A program made the translations under genes and the position numbers. From positions 1 to 44,497 of the forward strand of contig SLPZ01000042.1 of NCBI GenBank assembly GCA_007131725.1: 44,497 nt of DNA. Direction: 5' to 3'. The DNA comes from Balneolaceae bacterium. GTDB taxonomy: Bacteria > Bacteroidota > Rhodothermia > Balneolales > Balneolaceae. The notes under the pieces are model-generated. The model was not told the DNA's origin, ran no database searches, and saw nothing but the letters and a program-made list of their open reading frames with translations. Shown piece by piece: positions 8,296 to 19,477 of the stretch (positions within the stretch are counted from its first letter, which is position 1; each line of letters starts with the position of its first letter).

Positions 8296-8565
8296 TTACC
8301 AACTTGCTTTTCGTACTCCGGGTATTTTGCCTTCAAGTGCAAGCTCCCGGAATTTAATCCTTGAAACTCCAAATTTGCTGATGTAACCGCGGGATCGCCC
8401 GGTTATTCCGCACCGGTTTCTAACCCGGGTAGGGCTTGCGTCTCTCGGCAGCTTTTGCAAAGCTTCATAATCGCCGGCTTCTTTTAGCTGCCTGCGTTTT
8501 TCAGCATATTTTTCTACCGTTCGTTTTCTTTTTTCGTTTCGAGCTATCCAGGATTTTTTAGCCAT
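8296..8565 (-). CDS. rpsN: 30S ribosomal protein S14, long zinc-free form
   Basis: S14 is a 30S head protein. The 89-residue product is the long form without the C-x2-C...C-x2-C zinc ribbon. It starts [15 protein letters not shown], and the region that carries the ribbon in short S14 reads [20 protein letters not shown] with a single cysteine. The ending [18 protein letters not shown] is the family signature. It lies between rplE and rpsH in the spc order. Together with the zinc-free S4 and L36 it suggests a ribosome with low zinc need. Confidence 0.97.
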   Translation of the reverse strand: MAKKSWIARNEKRKRTVEKYAEKRRQLKEAGDYEALQKLPRDASPTRVRNRCGITGRSRGYISKFGVSRIKFRELALEGKIPGVRKASW

Positions 8566-8589
8566 TTTTTGTTTGTTTGTTTATTGAAA

Positions 8590-9144
8590 TTATTTCTTGA
8601 ATGGCATACCAAAGTGTTTCAGAAGCGAATAAGCTTCAGCGTCTGTTTCGGCACTTGTAACAAATGTGATGTCCATTCCATGAACAAAGCTGGCATTATC
8701 CACATTAATTTCAGGGAATACAGTATGTTCTTTAATTCCCATGGTATAATTACCTCTTCCGTCAAAACTTTTATTGGGTACTCCCTGAAAGTCTCTGGTT
8801 CTTGGCAGCGAGAGATTGATGAGCCTGTCTAAAAACTCATACATAATTTTTTTGCGCAGGGTAACTTTGCACCCAATCGGCATACCTTCGCGAAGTTTGA
8901 AGTTAGAAACTGATTTTTTGGCTTTTGTTTTTACAGGTCGCTGACCAGTAATAAGCCCGATATTATCCGCCACCGTGTCGAGGTACTTCGCATCGTTAAT
9001 CGCCTCGCCTGCTCCAACATTAATTACAATCTTTTGGAGCTTGGGTACCGCCATTAGGTTTTCATAGTTAAACTCTTCAACGAGTTTAGGTATTATTTCT
9101 TTTTTGTAGAATGTATAAAGTCTTGCTTCAGCCATTTTTTTCAA
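8590..9144 (-). CDS. rplE: 50S ribosomal protein L5
   Basis: L5 binds 5S rRNA and contacts P-site tRNA and the 30S head. The 184-residue product contains [48 protein letters not shown] and [18 protein letters not shown], and ends [11 protein letters not shown], all typical. Two ATGs are possible: one at 9144 (MKKMAEAR) and one three codons on at 9135 (MAEAR). The second matches the usual L5 start better, but the first cannot be excluded. rplX ends 3 bases before the longer start. Confidence 0.97.
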   Translation of the reverse strand: MKKMAEARLYTFYKKEIIPKLVEEFNYENLMAVPKLQKIVINVGAGEAINDAKYLDTVADNIGLITGQRPVKTKAKKSVSNFKLREGMPIGCKVTLRKKIMYEFLDRLINLSLPRTRDFQGVPNKSFDGRGNYTMGIKEHTVFPEINVDNASFVHGMDITFVTSAETDAEAYSLLKHFGMPFKK

Positions 9145-9147
9145 TTC

Positions 9148-9501
9148 TTACTTGTCTATTATTTCTCCGCTAACCTTGGCATATCTTACCCACCGGCCGC
9201 CGCCTTCTTCTTCAATTCTTTTGCGTCCAATTCTGGAAGGCTCGTCGGTTGTAGGGTCAATTACCATCAAATTTGATATGTGAACCGGTGCTTCTCGTTT
9301 CAGACGGCCGCCCTGCGGGTTTTCCTGTGATGGTTTTTCGTGATGTGTTCTCATATTAATTCCTTCCACGAGAACACGTTCCCGCTTAGGATATACCATG
9401 AGCACACGGCCTCGCTGGCCTTTATCGTTACCGGCAATAACCAGAACCTGGTCGCCTTTTTTAACGTGTAATTTTTTCTGAGTGTTATACTTTCTGGGCA
9501 T
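9148..9501 (-). CDS. rplX: 50S ribosomal protein L24
   Basis: L24 is an assembly-initiating 23S rRNA binder near the tunnel exit. The 117-residue product has the KOW motif ([37 protein letters not shown], about 14-49) and the family region [27 protein letters not shown]. The C-terminal part ([20 protein letters not shown]) is typical. It lies 12 bases after rplN and just before rplE. Confidence 0.98.
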   Translation of the reverse strand: MPRKYNTQKKLHVKKGDQVLVIAGNDKGQRGRVLMVYPKRERVLVEGINMRTHHEKPSQENPQGGRLKREAPVHISNLMVIDPTTDEPSRIGRKRIEEEGGGRWVRYAKVSGEIIDK

Positions 9502-9513
9502 AACGAATATGAT

Positions 9514-9882
9514 TTAAAGTACTTCCGGTGCCAATGAAACAATTCGCATAAAATTTTTCTCGCGAAGTTCTCTGGCAACAGGGCCAAAGATACGTGTTCC
9601 GATCGGCTCGTTTTCTTTGTTAATGATTACCGCCGCGTTTTCATCAAATCGAATATAACTGCCATCGCGGCGCCGAATTTCTTTTTTTGTTCTTACAACA
9701 ACAGCCTGCACAACTTCCCCTTTTTTTACGTTTCCGCCGGGAATTGCCGTTTTAACAGAGCAAGAGATCAGATCGCCGATCCTGGCATATCTTTTTTTAG
9801 AATCTCCAAGAACCTTAATACACATCACCTTTCTGGCTCCGCTGTTGTCTGCAACATTTAGTATTGATGTTGTTTGAATCAT
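9514..9882 (-). CDS. rplN: 50S ribosomal protein L14
   Basis: L14 lies on the subunit interface and forms intersubunit bridges; it is also the docking site of the silencing factor RsfS in other bacteria. The 122-residue product is close to the family consensus: [26 protein letters not shown], then [32 protein letters not shown], then [28 protein letters not shown]. It follows rpsQ by 23 bases. Confidence 0.98.
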   Translation of the reverse strand: MIQTTSILNVADNSGARKVMCIKVLGDSKKRYARIGDLISCSVKTAIPGGNVKKGEVVQAVVVRTKKEIRRRDGSYIRFDENAAVIINKENEPIGTRIFGPVARELREKNFMRIVSLAPEVL

Positions 9883-9905
9883 GATCTTAACCTACAAATT
9901 GATCG

Positions 9906-10169
9906 TTATTTTGCTCGTTCAAGAACTTCTACCAACCGCCAGGATTTACGCTTAGACAGTGGCCTTGTTGACATTATCAGAACCTTATCACCATTATTGG
10001 CATCGTTGGTTTCATCATGTGCCATGTATTTGGTGGTTTTGGTTATATATTTGCCGTAGATAGCGTGTTTAACCTGCCGTTCTACTGCAACAGTTATGGT
10101 TTTGTCCATACGGTCGCTTACAACCGTACCGGTTCTTGTTCTTCTTTGAGATCGTTGTACTTGAGCCAT
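9906..10169 (-). CDS. rpsQ: 30S ribosomal protein S17
   Basis: S17 is an early 16S rRNA 5'-domain binder with an OB fold. The 87-residue product contains [31 protein letters not shown] and ends [11 protein letters not shown]. An in-frame ATG five codons upstream (at 10184) would overlap rpmC. The start at 10169 ([10 protein letters not shown]) lies 4 bases after the rpmC stop and gives the usual family length, so it is preferred. Confidence 0.96.
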   Translation of the reverse strand: MAQVQRSQRRTRTGTVVSDRMDKTITVAVERQVKHAIYGKYITKTTKYMAHDETNDANNGDKVLIMSTRPLSKRKSWRLVEVLERAK

Positions 10170-10173
10170 ACTC

Positions 10174-10371
10174 TTATTCCGCACTCAATTTTTCATTAAT
10201 AATCGTTTTCAGCCGGGCAATTTCCCGCCGTGTATTTTTAATCCTTGCCGGATTTTCAATTTGTCCTGCAATAGCTTTGTTAAAGTGAAAATCCATCAGG
10301 GCTTCTTCTTCATCGTTCAGCCGTGCTTTCAATTCCGTAAGTGATAAATCGCGCAATTCGTGTGCTTTCAT
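10174..10371 (-). CDS. rpmC: 50S ribosomal protein L29
   Basis: L29 is a small two-helix protein at the tunnel exit that helps bind SRP and trigger factor. The 65-residue product reads [20 protein letters not shown], then [35 protein letters not shown]. This is the standard helical hairpin with the conserved N-P-x-R-I-x-x-x-R-R-x-I-A-R core. It lies between rplP (18 bases) and rpsQ (4 bases) as in the S10 operon elsewhere. Confidence 0.97.
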   Translation of the reverse strand: MKAHELRDLSLTELKARLNDEEEALMDFHFNKAIAGQIENPARIKNTRREIARLKTIINEKLSAE

Positions 10372-10389
10372 TTCTCTGCTCCTTTACCT

Positions 10390-10815
10390 TTATACACCGT
10401 CTTCCAAATCGCGGCGTTTCACAAATTTGGTTTTAATCGGGAGTTTATGCGATGCTCTTCTCAGCGCTTCTTTAGCCTTATCTTCGGTAACTCCCGCAAT
10501 TTCAAACAGGATTCTTCCGGGCTTCACAACTGCTATAAAATGATCCAGAGCACCTTTTCCTTTACCCATCCGGGTTTCGGCCGGTTTTTTGGTCATCGGG
10601 CGATCCGGAAAAATTCTGATAAATGTTTTCCCTTCCCTTTGAAGCGAACGGGCTATCGCCACACGGCACGCCTCGATTTGCCGGGAAGTGATAAATTTCG
10701 GCTCAAGAGCTTTTAAACCAAAGCCGCCAAATGCAAGTGTGTGTCCACGATGGGCATTGCCTTTGAGCTTATCCCGGTGAACGCGACGTCGTTTAATTCT
10801 TTTTGGTTCTAACAT
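10390..10815 (-). CDS. rplP: 50S ribosomal protein L16
   Basis: L16 is a late-assembly protein that organises the A-site side of the 50S. The 141-residue product starts [39 protein letters not shown]. It contains [38 protein letters not shown], including the conserved arginine in ETRMGKGKG that is hydroxylated in some bacteria. It lies 17 bases after rpsC and 18 bases before rpmC. Confidence 0.98.
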   Translation of the reverse strand: MLEPKRIKRRRVHRDKLKGNAHRGHTLAFGGFGLKALEPKFITSRQIEACRVAIARSLQREGKTFIRIFPDRPMTKKPAETRMGKGKGALDHFIAVVKPGRILFEIAGVTEDKAKEALRRASHKLPIKTKFVKRRDLEDGV

Positions 10816-10832
10816 CGTTTATTACCTTCTGA

Positions 10833-11567
10833 TTAGTTACTTGTACGTCTTCTTCGTCGTGATTTTCTATCTCCACGGCCTGGACGCGATCTGCTCGGCT
10901 CACTTTCCTGCTTGGCCTGAGCGCCCGGTGAAAGATCCACATCACCAATTATTTCTCCTTTAAAAATCCAAACAGAAACACCGATCGATCCATAAATTGT
11001 ATTGGCCGTAGTTTTCGCATAATCGATATCGGCACGTAATGTATGCAAAGGCACACGCCCTTCTTTGTACTGTTCTGTACGTGCCATTTCAGCGCCGCCC
11101 AGTCTACCGGAACATTTGATTTTGATACCTTTAGCTCCCATCCTCATGGCTGAGGAGATAGCTGTTTTCATAGCACGCCTGAAAGAAACTCTGGCCTCGA
11201 GCTGCTGAGCGATATTCTGACCTACAAGGCTTGCATCCAGTTCAGGGCGTTTAATTTCGCTGACATTGATCTGAACTTCTTTGTTTGTGATTTTTTTCAA
11301 CTCTTCGCGCAGAAGTTCGATCTGCTCTCCGCCTTTACCGATAATAACGCCCGGCCTTGAAGTATTCAGCGTTAACAGAATTCTCTTTGGAGTTCTTTCG
11401 ATTAATACATTCGAGAGTCCGCCATTTCGGAGCCTTGCCTGCAGGTATTCCCGCAGCCTGGTATCCTCCAATAAAATTTCCGGTCTGTTCTCTTCAGAAT
11501 ACCAGTTGGAGTCCCATCCTCGAATGATTCCAAGTCTAAGTCCGGTTGGATTGGTTTTTTGTCCCAA
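10833..11567 (-). CDS. rpsC: 30S ribosomal protein S3
   Basis: S3 forms part of the mRNA entry channel and its helicase activity. The 244-residue product starts [23 protein letters not shown]. It has a type-2 KH domain with [22 protein letters not shown] (about 68-89) and a C-terminal domain with [31 protein letters not shown]. The tail is extended and very arginine/serine-rich (about 222-244), typical of this phylum. It lies between rplV and rplP. Confidence 0.98.
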   Translation of the reverse strand: MGQKTNPTGLRLGIIRGWDSNWYSEENRPEILLEDTRLREYLQARLRNGGLSNVLIERTPKRILLTLNTSRPGVIIGKGGEQIELLREELKKITNKEVQINVSEIKRPELDASLVGQNIAQQLEARVSFRRAMKTAISSAMRMGAKGIKIKCSGRLGGAEMARTEQYKEGRVPLHTLRADIDYAKTTANTIYGSIGVSVWIFKGEIIGDVDLSPGAQAKQESEPSRSRPGRGDRKSRRRRRTSN

Positions 11568-11581
11568 ATTAACCTCGTTTA

Positions 11582-11962
11582 TTATTCAATTATAGTTTCT
11601 TCCTGTTGTTTGGCAACCACAACGGTAATATGGCAGCTTCGCTTGTTGATGCGGTGTGCCCGCCCCATTGGCGCTGGTTGAATTCTCTTCAGGGTTACCC
11701 CTTCATCAACATAAATTTCTTTGATGTAGAGCAGATCATCATCGAGGCGCTCTTCTTCAAATTTATCTCTGATATTAGCAGCCGCAGATCTTATAACCTT
11801 TGATACATCAAAAGCAGATGCCTTCTTTAAAAAAGAAAGTTTAGTTAAGGCACGATCCACTCTTTCACCCCGCACATAATCAGCTACAAGACGAACTTTT
11901 CGTGCAGGTTTTCTTAAATGTCTTTGTATTGCTTTCGCTTCAAAAACTTGCGTTTCCATCAA
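11582..11962 (-). CDS. rplV: 50S ribosomal protein L22
   Basis: L22 reaches from the 50S surface into the peptide exit tunnel, where its loop forms part of the constriction. The 126-residue product contains [31 protein letters not shown] and ends with the loop and strand [27 protein letters not shown]. The start may be either of two adjacent ATGs (MM). It follows rpsS by 10 bases and precedes rpsC by 14 bases. Confidence 0.98.
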   Translation of the reverse strand: MMETQVFEAKAIQRHLRKPARKVRLVADYVRGERVDRALTKLSFLKKASAFDVSKVIRSAAANIRDKFEEERLDDDLLYIKEIYVDEGVTLKRIQPAPMGRAHRINKRSCHITVVVAKQQEETIIE

Positions 11963-11972
11963 TCAATCTGTT

Positions 11973-12242
11973 TTATTTAGCCTTTTTAACTGGATGGCCG
12001 CGGAATGTTCGGGTTGGTGCAAATTCACCCAGTTTGTGGCCTACCATATTTTCAGTGATGTATACAGGTATAAATTGTTTCCCATTGTGCACAGCTATTG
12101 TCAATCCAATAAAATCAGGTGTAACCATTGAACTTCTGGACCAGGTTTTTATCACCTTCTTTTTACCGCTTTCATTGGTTGCATCAATTTTTCGCTGCAA
12201 CTTGTAATGAACGTAAGGTCCTTTTTTTAGTGATCTTGGCAT
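11973..12242 (-). CDS. rpsS: 30S ribosomal protein S19
   Basis: S19 is a 30S head protein close to A-site tRNA that pairs with S13. The 89-residue product matches the family throughout: [19 protein letters not shown], then [50 protein letters not shown], then GHPVKKAK. It is 6 bases after rplB and 10 bases before rplV. Confidence 0.98.
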   Translation of the reverse strand: MPRSLKKGPYVHYKLQRKIDATNESGKKKVIKTWSRSSMVTPDFIGLTIAVHNGKQFIPVYITENMVGHKLGEFAPTRTFRGHPVKKAK

Positions 12243-12248
12243 ATTTAA

Positions 12249-13082
12249 TTACCCTTTTTTGGTTTTACGACGTCGCACAATGTACTTAGACGACAATTTT
12301 TTCCGTTTTCTTGTCTTCTTTCCTTTTGCAGACTGCCCCCAGGGAGATCTTGGATGCCCGCCGGATGCTTTTCCTTCACCACCGCCCATTGGGTGATCAA
12401 CCGGGTTCTTTACAACACCTCGAACTTTTGGTCTTCTGCCAAGCCAACGGCTTCGTCCCGCTTTTCCTTTTGTTGTATTGAAATGGTCGGGGTTGCTCGT
12501 AGTTCCTACGGTAGCGTAGCAATTGCCTAAAATTAACCGTACTTCTCCGGACGGAAGTTTTACCGTTACATATTTGTCGGTTTTCGCAACCATCTGGGCT
12601 GCAGTTCCGGCTCCTCTGCAAAGCTGCCCGCCTTTTCCGGGCTGCAATTCAATATTGTGAATGATTGTACCGGCCGGCATGTTTTTCATCGGCATTGCAT
12701 TGCCAACATCGGGCTGTGCCGTTTCAGAACTGATTACCGTATCTCCAACGTTAAGTTTGTTTGGAGCGATAATATATCTTTTCTCACCGTCAGCATAAGC
12801 AAGCAGAGCAATTCTCGCGGTACGATTGGGATCATACTCAATTGTCTGCACTTTTGCAGGGATATCGCGCTTATTTCTTTTAAAATCGATTACACGATAT
12901 TTTCTCTTGTGCCCGCCGCCCCGGTGACGCATGGTCATCCGGCCTCGATTATTGCGGCCGCCAGATTTAAACAAACCTTTCGTTAAAGATTTTAAAGGCT
13001 TGTCTACAGTAACTTCTTCAAAGACAGGTGCAATTCTGTGACGTTGGCCTGGAGTAGTTGGTTTTAATTGCTTCGTAGACAT
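12249..13082 (-). CDS. rplB: 50S ribosomal protein L2
   Basis: L2 lies close to the peptidyl transferase centre and is needed for subunit joining. The 277-residue product has an N-terminal OB-like domain with [30 protein letters not shown]. The SH3-like second domain follows. The C-terminal signature [24 protein letters not shown] contains the conserved histidine of the DHPMGGGEG motif. Length is typical. It is 13 bases after rplW. Confidence 0.98.
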   Translation of the reverse strand: MSTKQLKPTTPGQRHRIAPVFEEVTVDKPLKSLTKGLFKSGGRNNRGRMTMRHRGGGHKRKYRVIDFKRNKRDIPAKVQTIEYDPNRTARIALLAYADGEKRYIIAPNKLNVGDTVISSETAQPDVGNAMPMKNMPAGTIIHNIELQPGKGGQLCRGAGTAAQMVAKTDKYVTVKLPSGEVRLILGNCYATVGTTSNPDHFNTTKGKAGRSRWLGRRPKVRGVVKNPVDHPMGGGEGKASGGHPRSPWGQSAKGKKTRKRKKLSSKYIVRRRKTKKG

Positions 13083-13095
13083 TATTCAAATCTTT

Positions 13096-13386
13096 TTAAA
13101 TTTCACTGAAGAAATCGATTTCGCCTTCTTTCAGTGTAATAATTGCTTTTTTCCAAATTCTGCTTCTGCCGCTTACAAAACCACTTTTTGTGAACCGTCC
13201 TTTCGGTTTGGATGGTACAATCATGGTATTAACTCTGGCAACTTTCACATCAGGATACCTTTTCTCAATGGCTTTCCTTATCTCAGGTTTTGTAGCATTT
13301 CGTGCAACTTCAAAAGCATATTGCTGATGCTCTTCCTGAAGCCTTGTCAATTTTTCGGTAATAAGTGGCTGAATTAAAATACTCAT
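13096..13386 (-). CDS. rplW: 50S ribosomal protein L23
   Basis: L23 sits at the tunnel exit and is the docking point for trigger factor and SRP. The 96-residue product contains IQPLITEKLTRLQEEHQQYAFEVARNATKPEIRKAIEKRYPDVKVARVNTMIVPSKPKGR, the family core. Its start overlaps the rplD stop by four bases (ATGA), a sign of translational coupling. Confidence 0.97.
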   Translation of the reverse strand: MSILIQPLITEKLTRLQEEHQQYAFEVARNATKPEIRKAIEKRYPDVKVARVNTMIVPSKPKGRFTKSGFVSGRSRIWKKAIITLKEGEIDFFSEI

Positions 13387-14033
13387 GCTGCTTCCTCCTC
13401 AACATTTGAAATAAATGTACTTTCAAGAACCGTAATTGAGTCTTCCAGAAACAATAATACATCAGCGTTCATGATCTCATAAGTTGATGGTTTGTTGGCC
13501 TCAACTACGGAGAGTCCCGGTATATTTCTGGCTGACAGATACAAATTCTTATCAGTCTCCGGCACAATAATCATTACTTTTTTACCATTTAACTCCAGAG
13601 CATCTAACAAGTCTGATACCTGTTTGGTTTTAGGAGCATCAAAAGTAAAGTTTTCAACAACTTTTATCGCTTCCTCAGCCGCTTTAAGAGAAAGTGCTGA
13701 TTTTCTGGCAAGTCTTTTAGCTTTCTTCGTCAGGCGAACGGTATAGGTACGGGGTTTCGGTCCAAATACGGTTCCACCACCTTTTAATAATGGAGATCGG
13801 ATAGAACCACGCCTTGCCATTCCGGTGCCTTTCTGCTTGTAGGCTTTCCGGCCGCCACCTCGAACTTCTCCTCTTTCTTTGGTGCTTGCAGTGCCCTGGC
13901 GTCTGTTAGCCAAAATCCGACGAACATCTTCATATAAAACCGTTTCATTCGGTTCAATTCCGAAAATGGCTTCGTTCAGTTCAGCCTTCTTCTTGCTGCT
14001 TGTTCCGTCTGTTTTATAGATCGTAAGCTTCAT
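13383..14033 (-). CDS. rplD: 50S ribosomal protein L4
   Basis: L4 binds 23S rRNA and extends a loop into the exit tunnel; in gamma-proteobacteria it also regulates the S10 operon. The 216-residue product has the tunnel loop RQGTASTKERGEVRGGGRKAYKQKGTGMARRGSIRSPLLKGGGTVFGPKPRTY (about 44-97). The C-terminal Rossmann-like region is followed by an acidic ending (NVEEEAA). It overlaps rplC by 4 bases and rplW by 4 bases. Confidence 0.98.
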   Translation of the reverse strand: MKLTIYKTDGTSSKKKAELNEAIFGIEPNETVLYEDVRRILANRRQGTASTKERGEVRGGGRKAYKQKGTGMARRGSIRSPLLKGGGTVFGPKPRTYTVRLTKKAKRLARKSALSLKAAEEAIKVVENFTFDAPKTKQVSDLLDALELNGKKVMIIVPETDKNLYLSARNIPGLSVVEANKPSTYEIMNADVLLFLEDSITVLESTFISNVEEEAA

Positions 14034-14674
14034 GAGGCTACTTCTTGTGATTTGTTATAAATTTCAAGATAACCTCCCTTGGCGCCGGGCACAGAACCTG
14101 TAATAAGTATCATATTCGATTCCGGCAAAATCTTTGCCACAGAAAGGTTTTTAATTTTTGTTCTGCTGTTACCCGAACGGCCAGCCATTCTCATTCCTTT
14201 AAATACACGAGACGGATCAGAAGCCTGCCCGATAGCACCGGGTGCCCTCTCTCTGTTATGCTGGCCATGGGTGCGGTCGCCAACTCCACTGAAGTTGTGT
14301 CTTTTCATAACTCCGGTAAAACCTTTTCCTTTGGTTATGCCAGACACATCAACAAGGTCGCCAACATTAAATACGTCTTCAATGGCAATCTCATCGCCAA
14401 TTTCAAGGCCTTCCGGAATAAAATCCCGGATTTCCTTCACGTGTTTTTTTGGCCCCGTTCCGGCTTTAGAGAAATGGCCCTGCAATGCCTTCGACACGCT
14501 TTTTTCCTTCTTGTCAAAAGCAGCTATCTGAACAGCATTGTAGCCATCGGTCTCTTTGGTTTTAATTTGAGTGATAACACATGGCTCTAACTCGATTACT
14601 GTAACAGGAATACTTCTCCCCAGTTCATCGAAGATGCTGGTCATACCCAATTTTTTTCCAATTAATCCACTCAT
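14030..14674 (-). CDS. rplC: 50S ribosomal protein L3
   Basis: L3 starts 50S assembly and its loop approaches the peptidyl transferase centre. The 214-residue product starts MSGLIGKKLGMTSIFDELGRSIPVTVIE. The tunnel-side loop reads VMKRHNFSGVGDRTHGQHNRERAPGAIGQASDPSRVFKGMRMAGRSGNSR. Length is typical. It lies 23 bases after rpsJ and overlaps rplD by 4 bases. Confidence 0.98.
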   Translation of the reverse strand: MSGLIGKKLGMTSIFDELGRSIPVTVIELEPCVITQIKTKETDGYNAVQIAAFDKKEKSVSKALQGHFSKAGTGPKKHVKEIRDFIPEGLEIGDEIAIEDVFNVGDLVDVSGITKGKGFTGVMKRHNFSGVGDRTHGQHNRERAPGAIGQASDPSRVFKGMRMAGRSGNSRTKIKNLSVAKILPESNMILITGSVPGAKGGYLEIYNKSQEVAS

Positions 14675-14697
14675 CGTACTAACTCTGTAAAATTTTC

Positions 14698-15009
14698 TTA
14701 AACTTTAATTTCTACATCCACACCGGATGGCAGCTCTAATTTCATCAACGCATCAACTGTTTGAGAGCCGGTTGATAAAATATCAATCAGTCTTTTATGT
14801 GATCTGTATTCAAACTGTTCACGTGATTTTTTATCAACATGAACAGACCTGTTCACAGTGATAATATTCTTATTCGTTGGCAACGGTATCGGTCCAGAAA
14901 CAACTGCCCCCGTTGACTTTACAGTTTGAATGATCTTTTCCGCTGATTTATCAATCAGGTTGTGATCGTAGGACTTCAGTTTGATTCTTATTTTTTGTTG
15001 TGTAGCCAC
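14698..15009 (-). CDS. rpsJ: 30S ribosomal protein S10 (NusE)
   Basis: S10 is a 30S head protein that also acts as NusE in antitermination and links NusG to the ribosome. The 103-residue product reads [45 protein letters not shown] and ends [11 protein letters not shown], both family signatures. It lies only 12 bases after tuf, so the str and S10 operons are fused here. Confidence 0.98.
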   Translation of the reverse strand: MATQQKIRIKLKSYDHNLIDKSAEKIIQTVKSTGAVVSGPIPLPTNKNIITVNRSVHVDKKSREQFEYRSHKRLIDILSTGSQTVDALMKLELPSGVDVEIKV

Positions 15010-15021
15010 TTATAAAATCGT

Positions 15022-16209
<1,188 letters not shown>

Positions 16210-16228
16210 GGTTGTTAGTGTTTAAAAA

Positions 16229-18373
16229 TTATCCTTGTTGTTCTATGATTTCTTTTGCTTTTGCATCTGGCACAGGTGTGTACTCCGCAAACTCCATAGA
16301 GTAGGATGCTCGCCCCTGTGTTATTGACCGAAGGTCGGTAGAATAACCGAACATTTCGGAAAGCGGAACTTTTGCCTTCACAACAGAACCTTCCGCACTA
16401 TTTTCCATTTTTTGCATGATTCCTCTTCGGCCGTTGATATCACCAATCACATCTCCCATATATTCTTCGGGAGTAATAACTTCAACAGTCATAACCGGTT
16501 CCAGGATCTGAGGGCTTGCTTTGCTTGCCGAATTTCTGAATGCCAGTTTGGCACAGAGCTCAAAACTGAAGGCATCAGAGTCAACATCGTGATAAGAACC
16601 ATCAAACAATCGTACACCAATATTTTGTGCAGGGTAGCTTGCCTGTATTCCATTCATCATTGCTTCCCGGAAGCCTTTCTCTACAGAGGGTACATATTCT
16701 CTCGGAATATTCCCTCCTACAATTTCATTAATAAATTTAAAGCCTTCGCTGACGGTTACCTTTTTGTCTTCGTCGTCATATTGAGCGAAATGATCAATTG
16801 GAGCAATTTCAAATGAAATATCTGCAAATTTACCGCGGCCACCGGTTTGTTTTTTGTAAACTTCACGGTGCTCATAGGGTATGGTGATAGTTTCCCTGTA
16901 CGATACCTGGGGCTGACCAACATTGGCTTCAACTTTAAACTCCCGCTTGAGCCGGTCTACAATAATTTCAAGGTGAAGTTCACCCATCCCCGCAATTGTA
17001 GTCTGGCCGGTCTCCTGGTCTGTCTGCACTTTAAAAGTTGGATCTTCTTCCGCCAGTTTCACCAGGCCGGTTGTCAGTTTCTCGGCATCAGCCTTTGATT
17101 TTGGTTCCACGGCCAGTTTTATTACTGGCTCAGGGAACGTAATGTTTTCCAGAAGTATAGGACTTTCAACATCACAGAAAGTATCACCGGTGCTTACATT
17201 TTTTACACCAACGGCTGCGGCAATATCGCCCGCTCGTACAATGTCGATATCTTTCTTGTCGTTTGCATGCATTTCGAGCAAACGGCCAATTCGTTCTTTT
17301 GTGCCTGTGGCAGAGTTCAATATATATGAACCTTTTTCAAGTGTGCCTGAATAAACCCTGAAAAATGTGAGTTTTCCGACATACGGATCAGTCATAATCT
17401 TAAATGCCAATGCGGCAAATGGTGCATTTACATCGGCGCCACGAGTCATCTTCTTATCGGGATCGCTTGGATGAACTCCGTGAACATCAGCTACTTCCAA
17501 CGGACTTGGCAGATATTCAATTACTTTGTCGAGCAAAATCTGAACACCTTTGTTTTTCAGGGCTGTACCGCAAAGAACAGGTGTAATATCTCTTGCAAGA
17601 GTTGCCTTTCGAATAGCAAGATTGACTTCCTCTTCGGTAATTTCCTCTTCCATGAGGTACTTTTCCATCAATTCATCATCATGGTCGGCAATTGCCTCGA
17701 GCATTATTTTTCTATAATCATCGGCCTTCTCCTTCAAATCATCAGGAATTTCAATCTCTTCATACTTGGCACCGAGAGACTCATCATCCCAAACAATTCC
17801 TTTCATGTTGATCAGGTCAACAATGCCTTTGAAGTTTTCCTCTGCTCCGATGGGAATCTGAATCGGAATGGGATTGGCTTTGAGCTTTTCAGCCATCTGC
17901 TCAATCACATTAAAGAAATCCGCTCCGGTTCTGTCCATCTTGTTGACAAAAGCCATTCGCGGAACCATATATTTATTGGCCTGCCTCCACACAGTTTCTG
18001 ACTGAGGCTGAACCGCACCTACCGAGCAAAAAACGCCGATAGCGCCATCGAGAACCCGGAGAGAACGCTCTACTTCTACAGTAAAATCTACGTGGCCCGG
18101 TGTGTCGATTATATTAATTCTGTGATTTTTCCAGATACAGTGTGTAGCAGCAGATTGGATAGTAATTCCGCGCTCTTGCTCCTGCTCCATCCAGTCCATG
18201 GTAGCTGCACCGTCGTGCACTTCGCCCATTCTATGGCTGCGGCCGGTATAAAAAAGAATTCGCTCCGACACGGTGGTCTTACCGGCATCAATATGCGCCA
18301 TAATCCCGATGTTGCGCGTGCGGCGCATTTTATCGAGAATTTTCGGATCTGTTTTTGTCGTTACTTCAGACAT
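16229..18373 (-). CDS. fusA: Elongation factor G
   Basis: EF-G drives translocation of tRNA and mRNA and, with RRF, ribosome recycling. The 714-residue product has the P-loop AHIDAGKTT (26-34), [22 protein letters not shown], and [10 protein letters not shown]. Domain IV has [15 protein letters not shown] and the C-terminus reads [24 protein letters not shown]. Length is that of a full five-domain EF-G. It is 47 bases after rpsG and 19 bases before tuf, standard str-operon order. Confidence 0.98.
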   Translation of the reverse strand: MSEVTTKTDPKILDKMRRTRNIGIMAHIDAGKTTVSERILFYTGRSHRMGEVHDGAATMDWMEQEQERGITIQSAATHCIWKNHRINIIDTPGHVDFTVEVERSLRVLDGAIGVFCSVGAVQPQSETVWRQANKYMVPRMAFVNKMDRTGADFFNVIEQMAEKLKANPIPIQIPIGAEENFKGIVDLINMKGIVWDDESLGAKYEEIEIPDDLKEKADDYRKIMLEAIADHDDELMEKYLMEEEITEEEVNLAIRKATLARDITPVLCGTALKNKGVQILLDKVIEYLPSPLEVADVHGVHPSDPDKKMTRGADVNAPFAALAFKIMTDPYVGKLTFFRVYSGTLEKGSYILNSATGTKERIGRLLEMHANDKKDIDIVRAGDIAAAVGVKNVSTGDTFCDVESPILLENITFPEPVIKLAVEPKSKADAEKLTTGLVKLAEEDPTFKVQTDQETGQTTIAGMGELHLEIIVDRLKREFKVEANVGQPQVSYRETITIPYEHREVYKKQTGGRGKFADISFEIAPIDHFAQYDDEDKKVTVSEGFKFINEIVGGNIPREYVPSVEKGFREAMMNGIQASYPAQNIGVRLFDGSYHDVDSDAFSFELCAKLAFRNSASKASPQILEPVMTVEVITPEEYMGDVIGDINGRRGIMQKMENSAEGSVVKAKVPLSEMFGYSTDLRSITQGRASYSMEFAEYTPVPDAKAKEIIEQQG

Positions 18374-18420
18374 TGATTTATTACGTATTAACTAAATTTC
18401 TTTGTTGATTAAATGCTGAA

Positions 18421-18888
18421 TTAGAACCTGAAATGGGCAAATGCTTTGTTGGCTTCTGCCATTCTGTGAGTTTCATCTTTTTTACGGACAGCACCACCTT
18501 CATTTTTTGATGCGTCAATCAATTCGCGGCCAAGTCTTGTTGCCATCGACTTGTCATTTCGTTGCCTGGATGCACGGATAACCCAGCGGATTCCCAGTGC
18601 TGTTCCTCTGTCCGGCCTCACTTCAACGGGCACTTGGTAAGTTGCACCGCCAACACGCCTGCTTCTTACTTCAACCACCGGTGTTGCGTTGCCAAGTGCA
18701 GTTCTGAAAACTTCCAAAGGCGGTTCGCCGGTTTTTTCTTCAATCATGGCAAATGCCTGATATAAAATCTTTCTTGCCGCTCCTTTTTTTCCATCTCTCA
18801 TCAGATTGTTCACAAATCTTGTAACAAGCTTGTCGTTGAAAATCGGATCCGGCTGTAAATCTCTTTTTACTGCTTTTCGTCTACGCAT
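18421..18888 (-). CDS. rpsG: 30S ribosomal protein S7
   Basis: S7 nucleates assembly of the 30S head and touches E-site tRNA; in enterobacteria it represses the str operon. The 155-residue product starts MRRRKAVKRDLQPDPIFNDKLVTRFVNNLMRDGKKGAA. It contains RRVGGATYQVPVEVRPDRGTALGIRWVI and ends MAEANKAFAHFRF. It follows rpsL by 24 bases. Confidence 0.98.
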   Translation of the reverse strand: MRRRKAVKRDLQPDPIFNDKLVTRFVNNLMRDGKKGAARKILYQAFAMIEEKTGEPPLEVFRTALGNATPVVEVRSRRVGGATYQVPVEVRPDRGTALGIRWVIRASRQRNDKSMATRLGRELIDASKNEGGAVRKKDETHRMAEANKAFAHFRF

Positions 18889-18912
18889 AATTTATGAAGT
18901 TAAAAATCCAGT

Positions 18913-19287
18913 TTACCTTTTTGGTTTCTTAGTACCGTAGAGGCTTCTGCCCTGCTTTCTGTCGTCAACCCCGGCCGTATCAAGTGTACCGCGAACTATG
19001 TGATACCGCACACCGGGAAGGTCTTTCACACGCCCGCCCCTGATCAGAACAATACTGTGTTCCTGCAAATTATGCCCCTCTCCGGGAATGTAGGCAGTAA
19101 CTTCAATTCCGTTGGTTAACCGGACTCTCGCAACTTTTCTGAGCGCCGAGTTCGGCTTTTTTGGTGTGGTAGTGTATACACGTGTGCAAACCCCTCGTTT
19201 TTGAGGGCAGTTCTGCAAAGCAGGAGCAGTTGTTTTACTGGTCTTGCTTTTTCTACCTTTTCGAATAAGCTGTTGTATTGTTGGCAC
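18913..19287 (-). CDS. rpsL: 30S ribosomal protein S12
   Basis: S12 lies at the decoding centre. The 124-residue product has [34 protein letters not shown] and [33 protein letters not shown]. Lys43 and Lys88, the usual sites of streptomycin-resistance changes, are both in the sensitive-type state. Asp89, methylthiolated in several bacteria, is present. It is the first gene of the fused str-S10-spc-alpha block, so the promoter just upstream (19326-19358) probably drives much of this region. Confidence 0.98.
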   Translation of the reverse strand: MPTIQQLIRKGRKSKTSKTTAPALQNCPQKRGVCTRVYTTTPKKPNSALRKVARVRLTNGIEVTAYIPGEGHNLQEHSIVLIRGGRVKDLPGVRYHIVRGTLDTAGVDDRKQGRSLYGTKKPKR

Positions 19288-19325
19288 GGATTTATCTTGT
19301 TTGAATTGTTAAAATCAATAGCTCT

Positions 19326-19358
19326 CAAAGATACATGATTTCTGATTTAGAATGCAAA
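19326..19358 (-). promoter_or_regulatory. Bacteroidota-type promoter for the str-S10-spc-alpha operon
   Basis: On the minus strand TATCTTTG (19333-19326) matches the Bacteroidota -7 consensus TAnnTTTG. A TTTG (19358-19355) lies 21 bases upstream, near the place of the -33 TTTG element. The element is 38 bases from the rpsL start codon. The match is by consensus only; the -33 spacing is one or two bases longer than usual. Confidence 0.6.
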
Positions 19359-19477
19359 AATTTTTCCCTTAATTTTTTCAAATATCTGCCATAATTCTGA
19401 ATTTCTCCTTTTAATTCAAATTTAAGCAGTTTTTATATTGCTTTAATTTATACACTGATACAGTACAGTATATCAAT

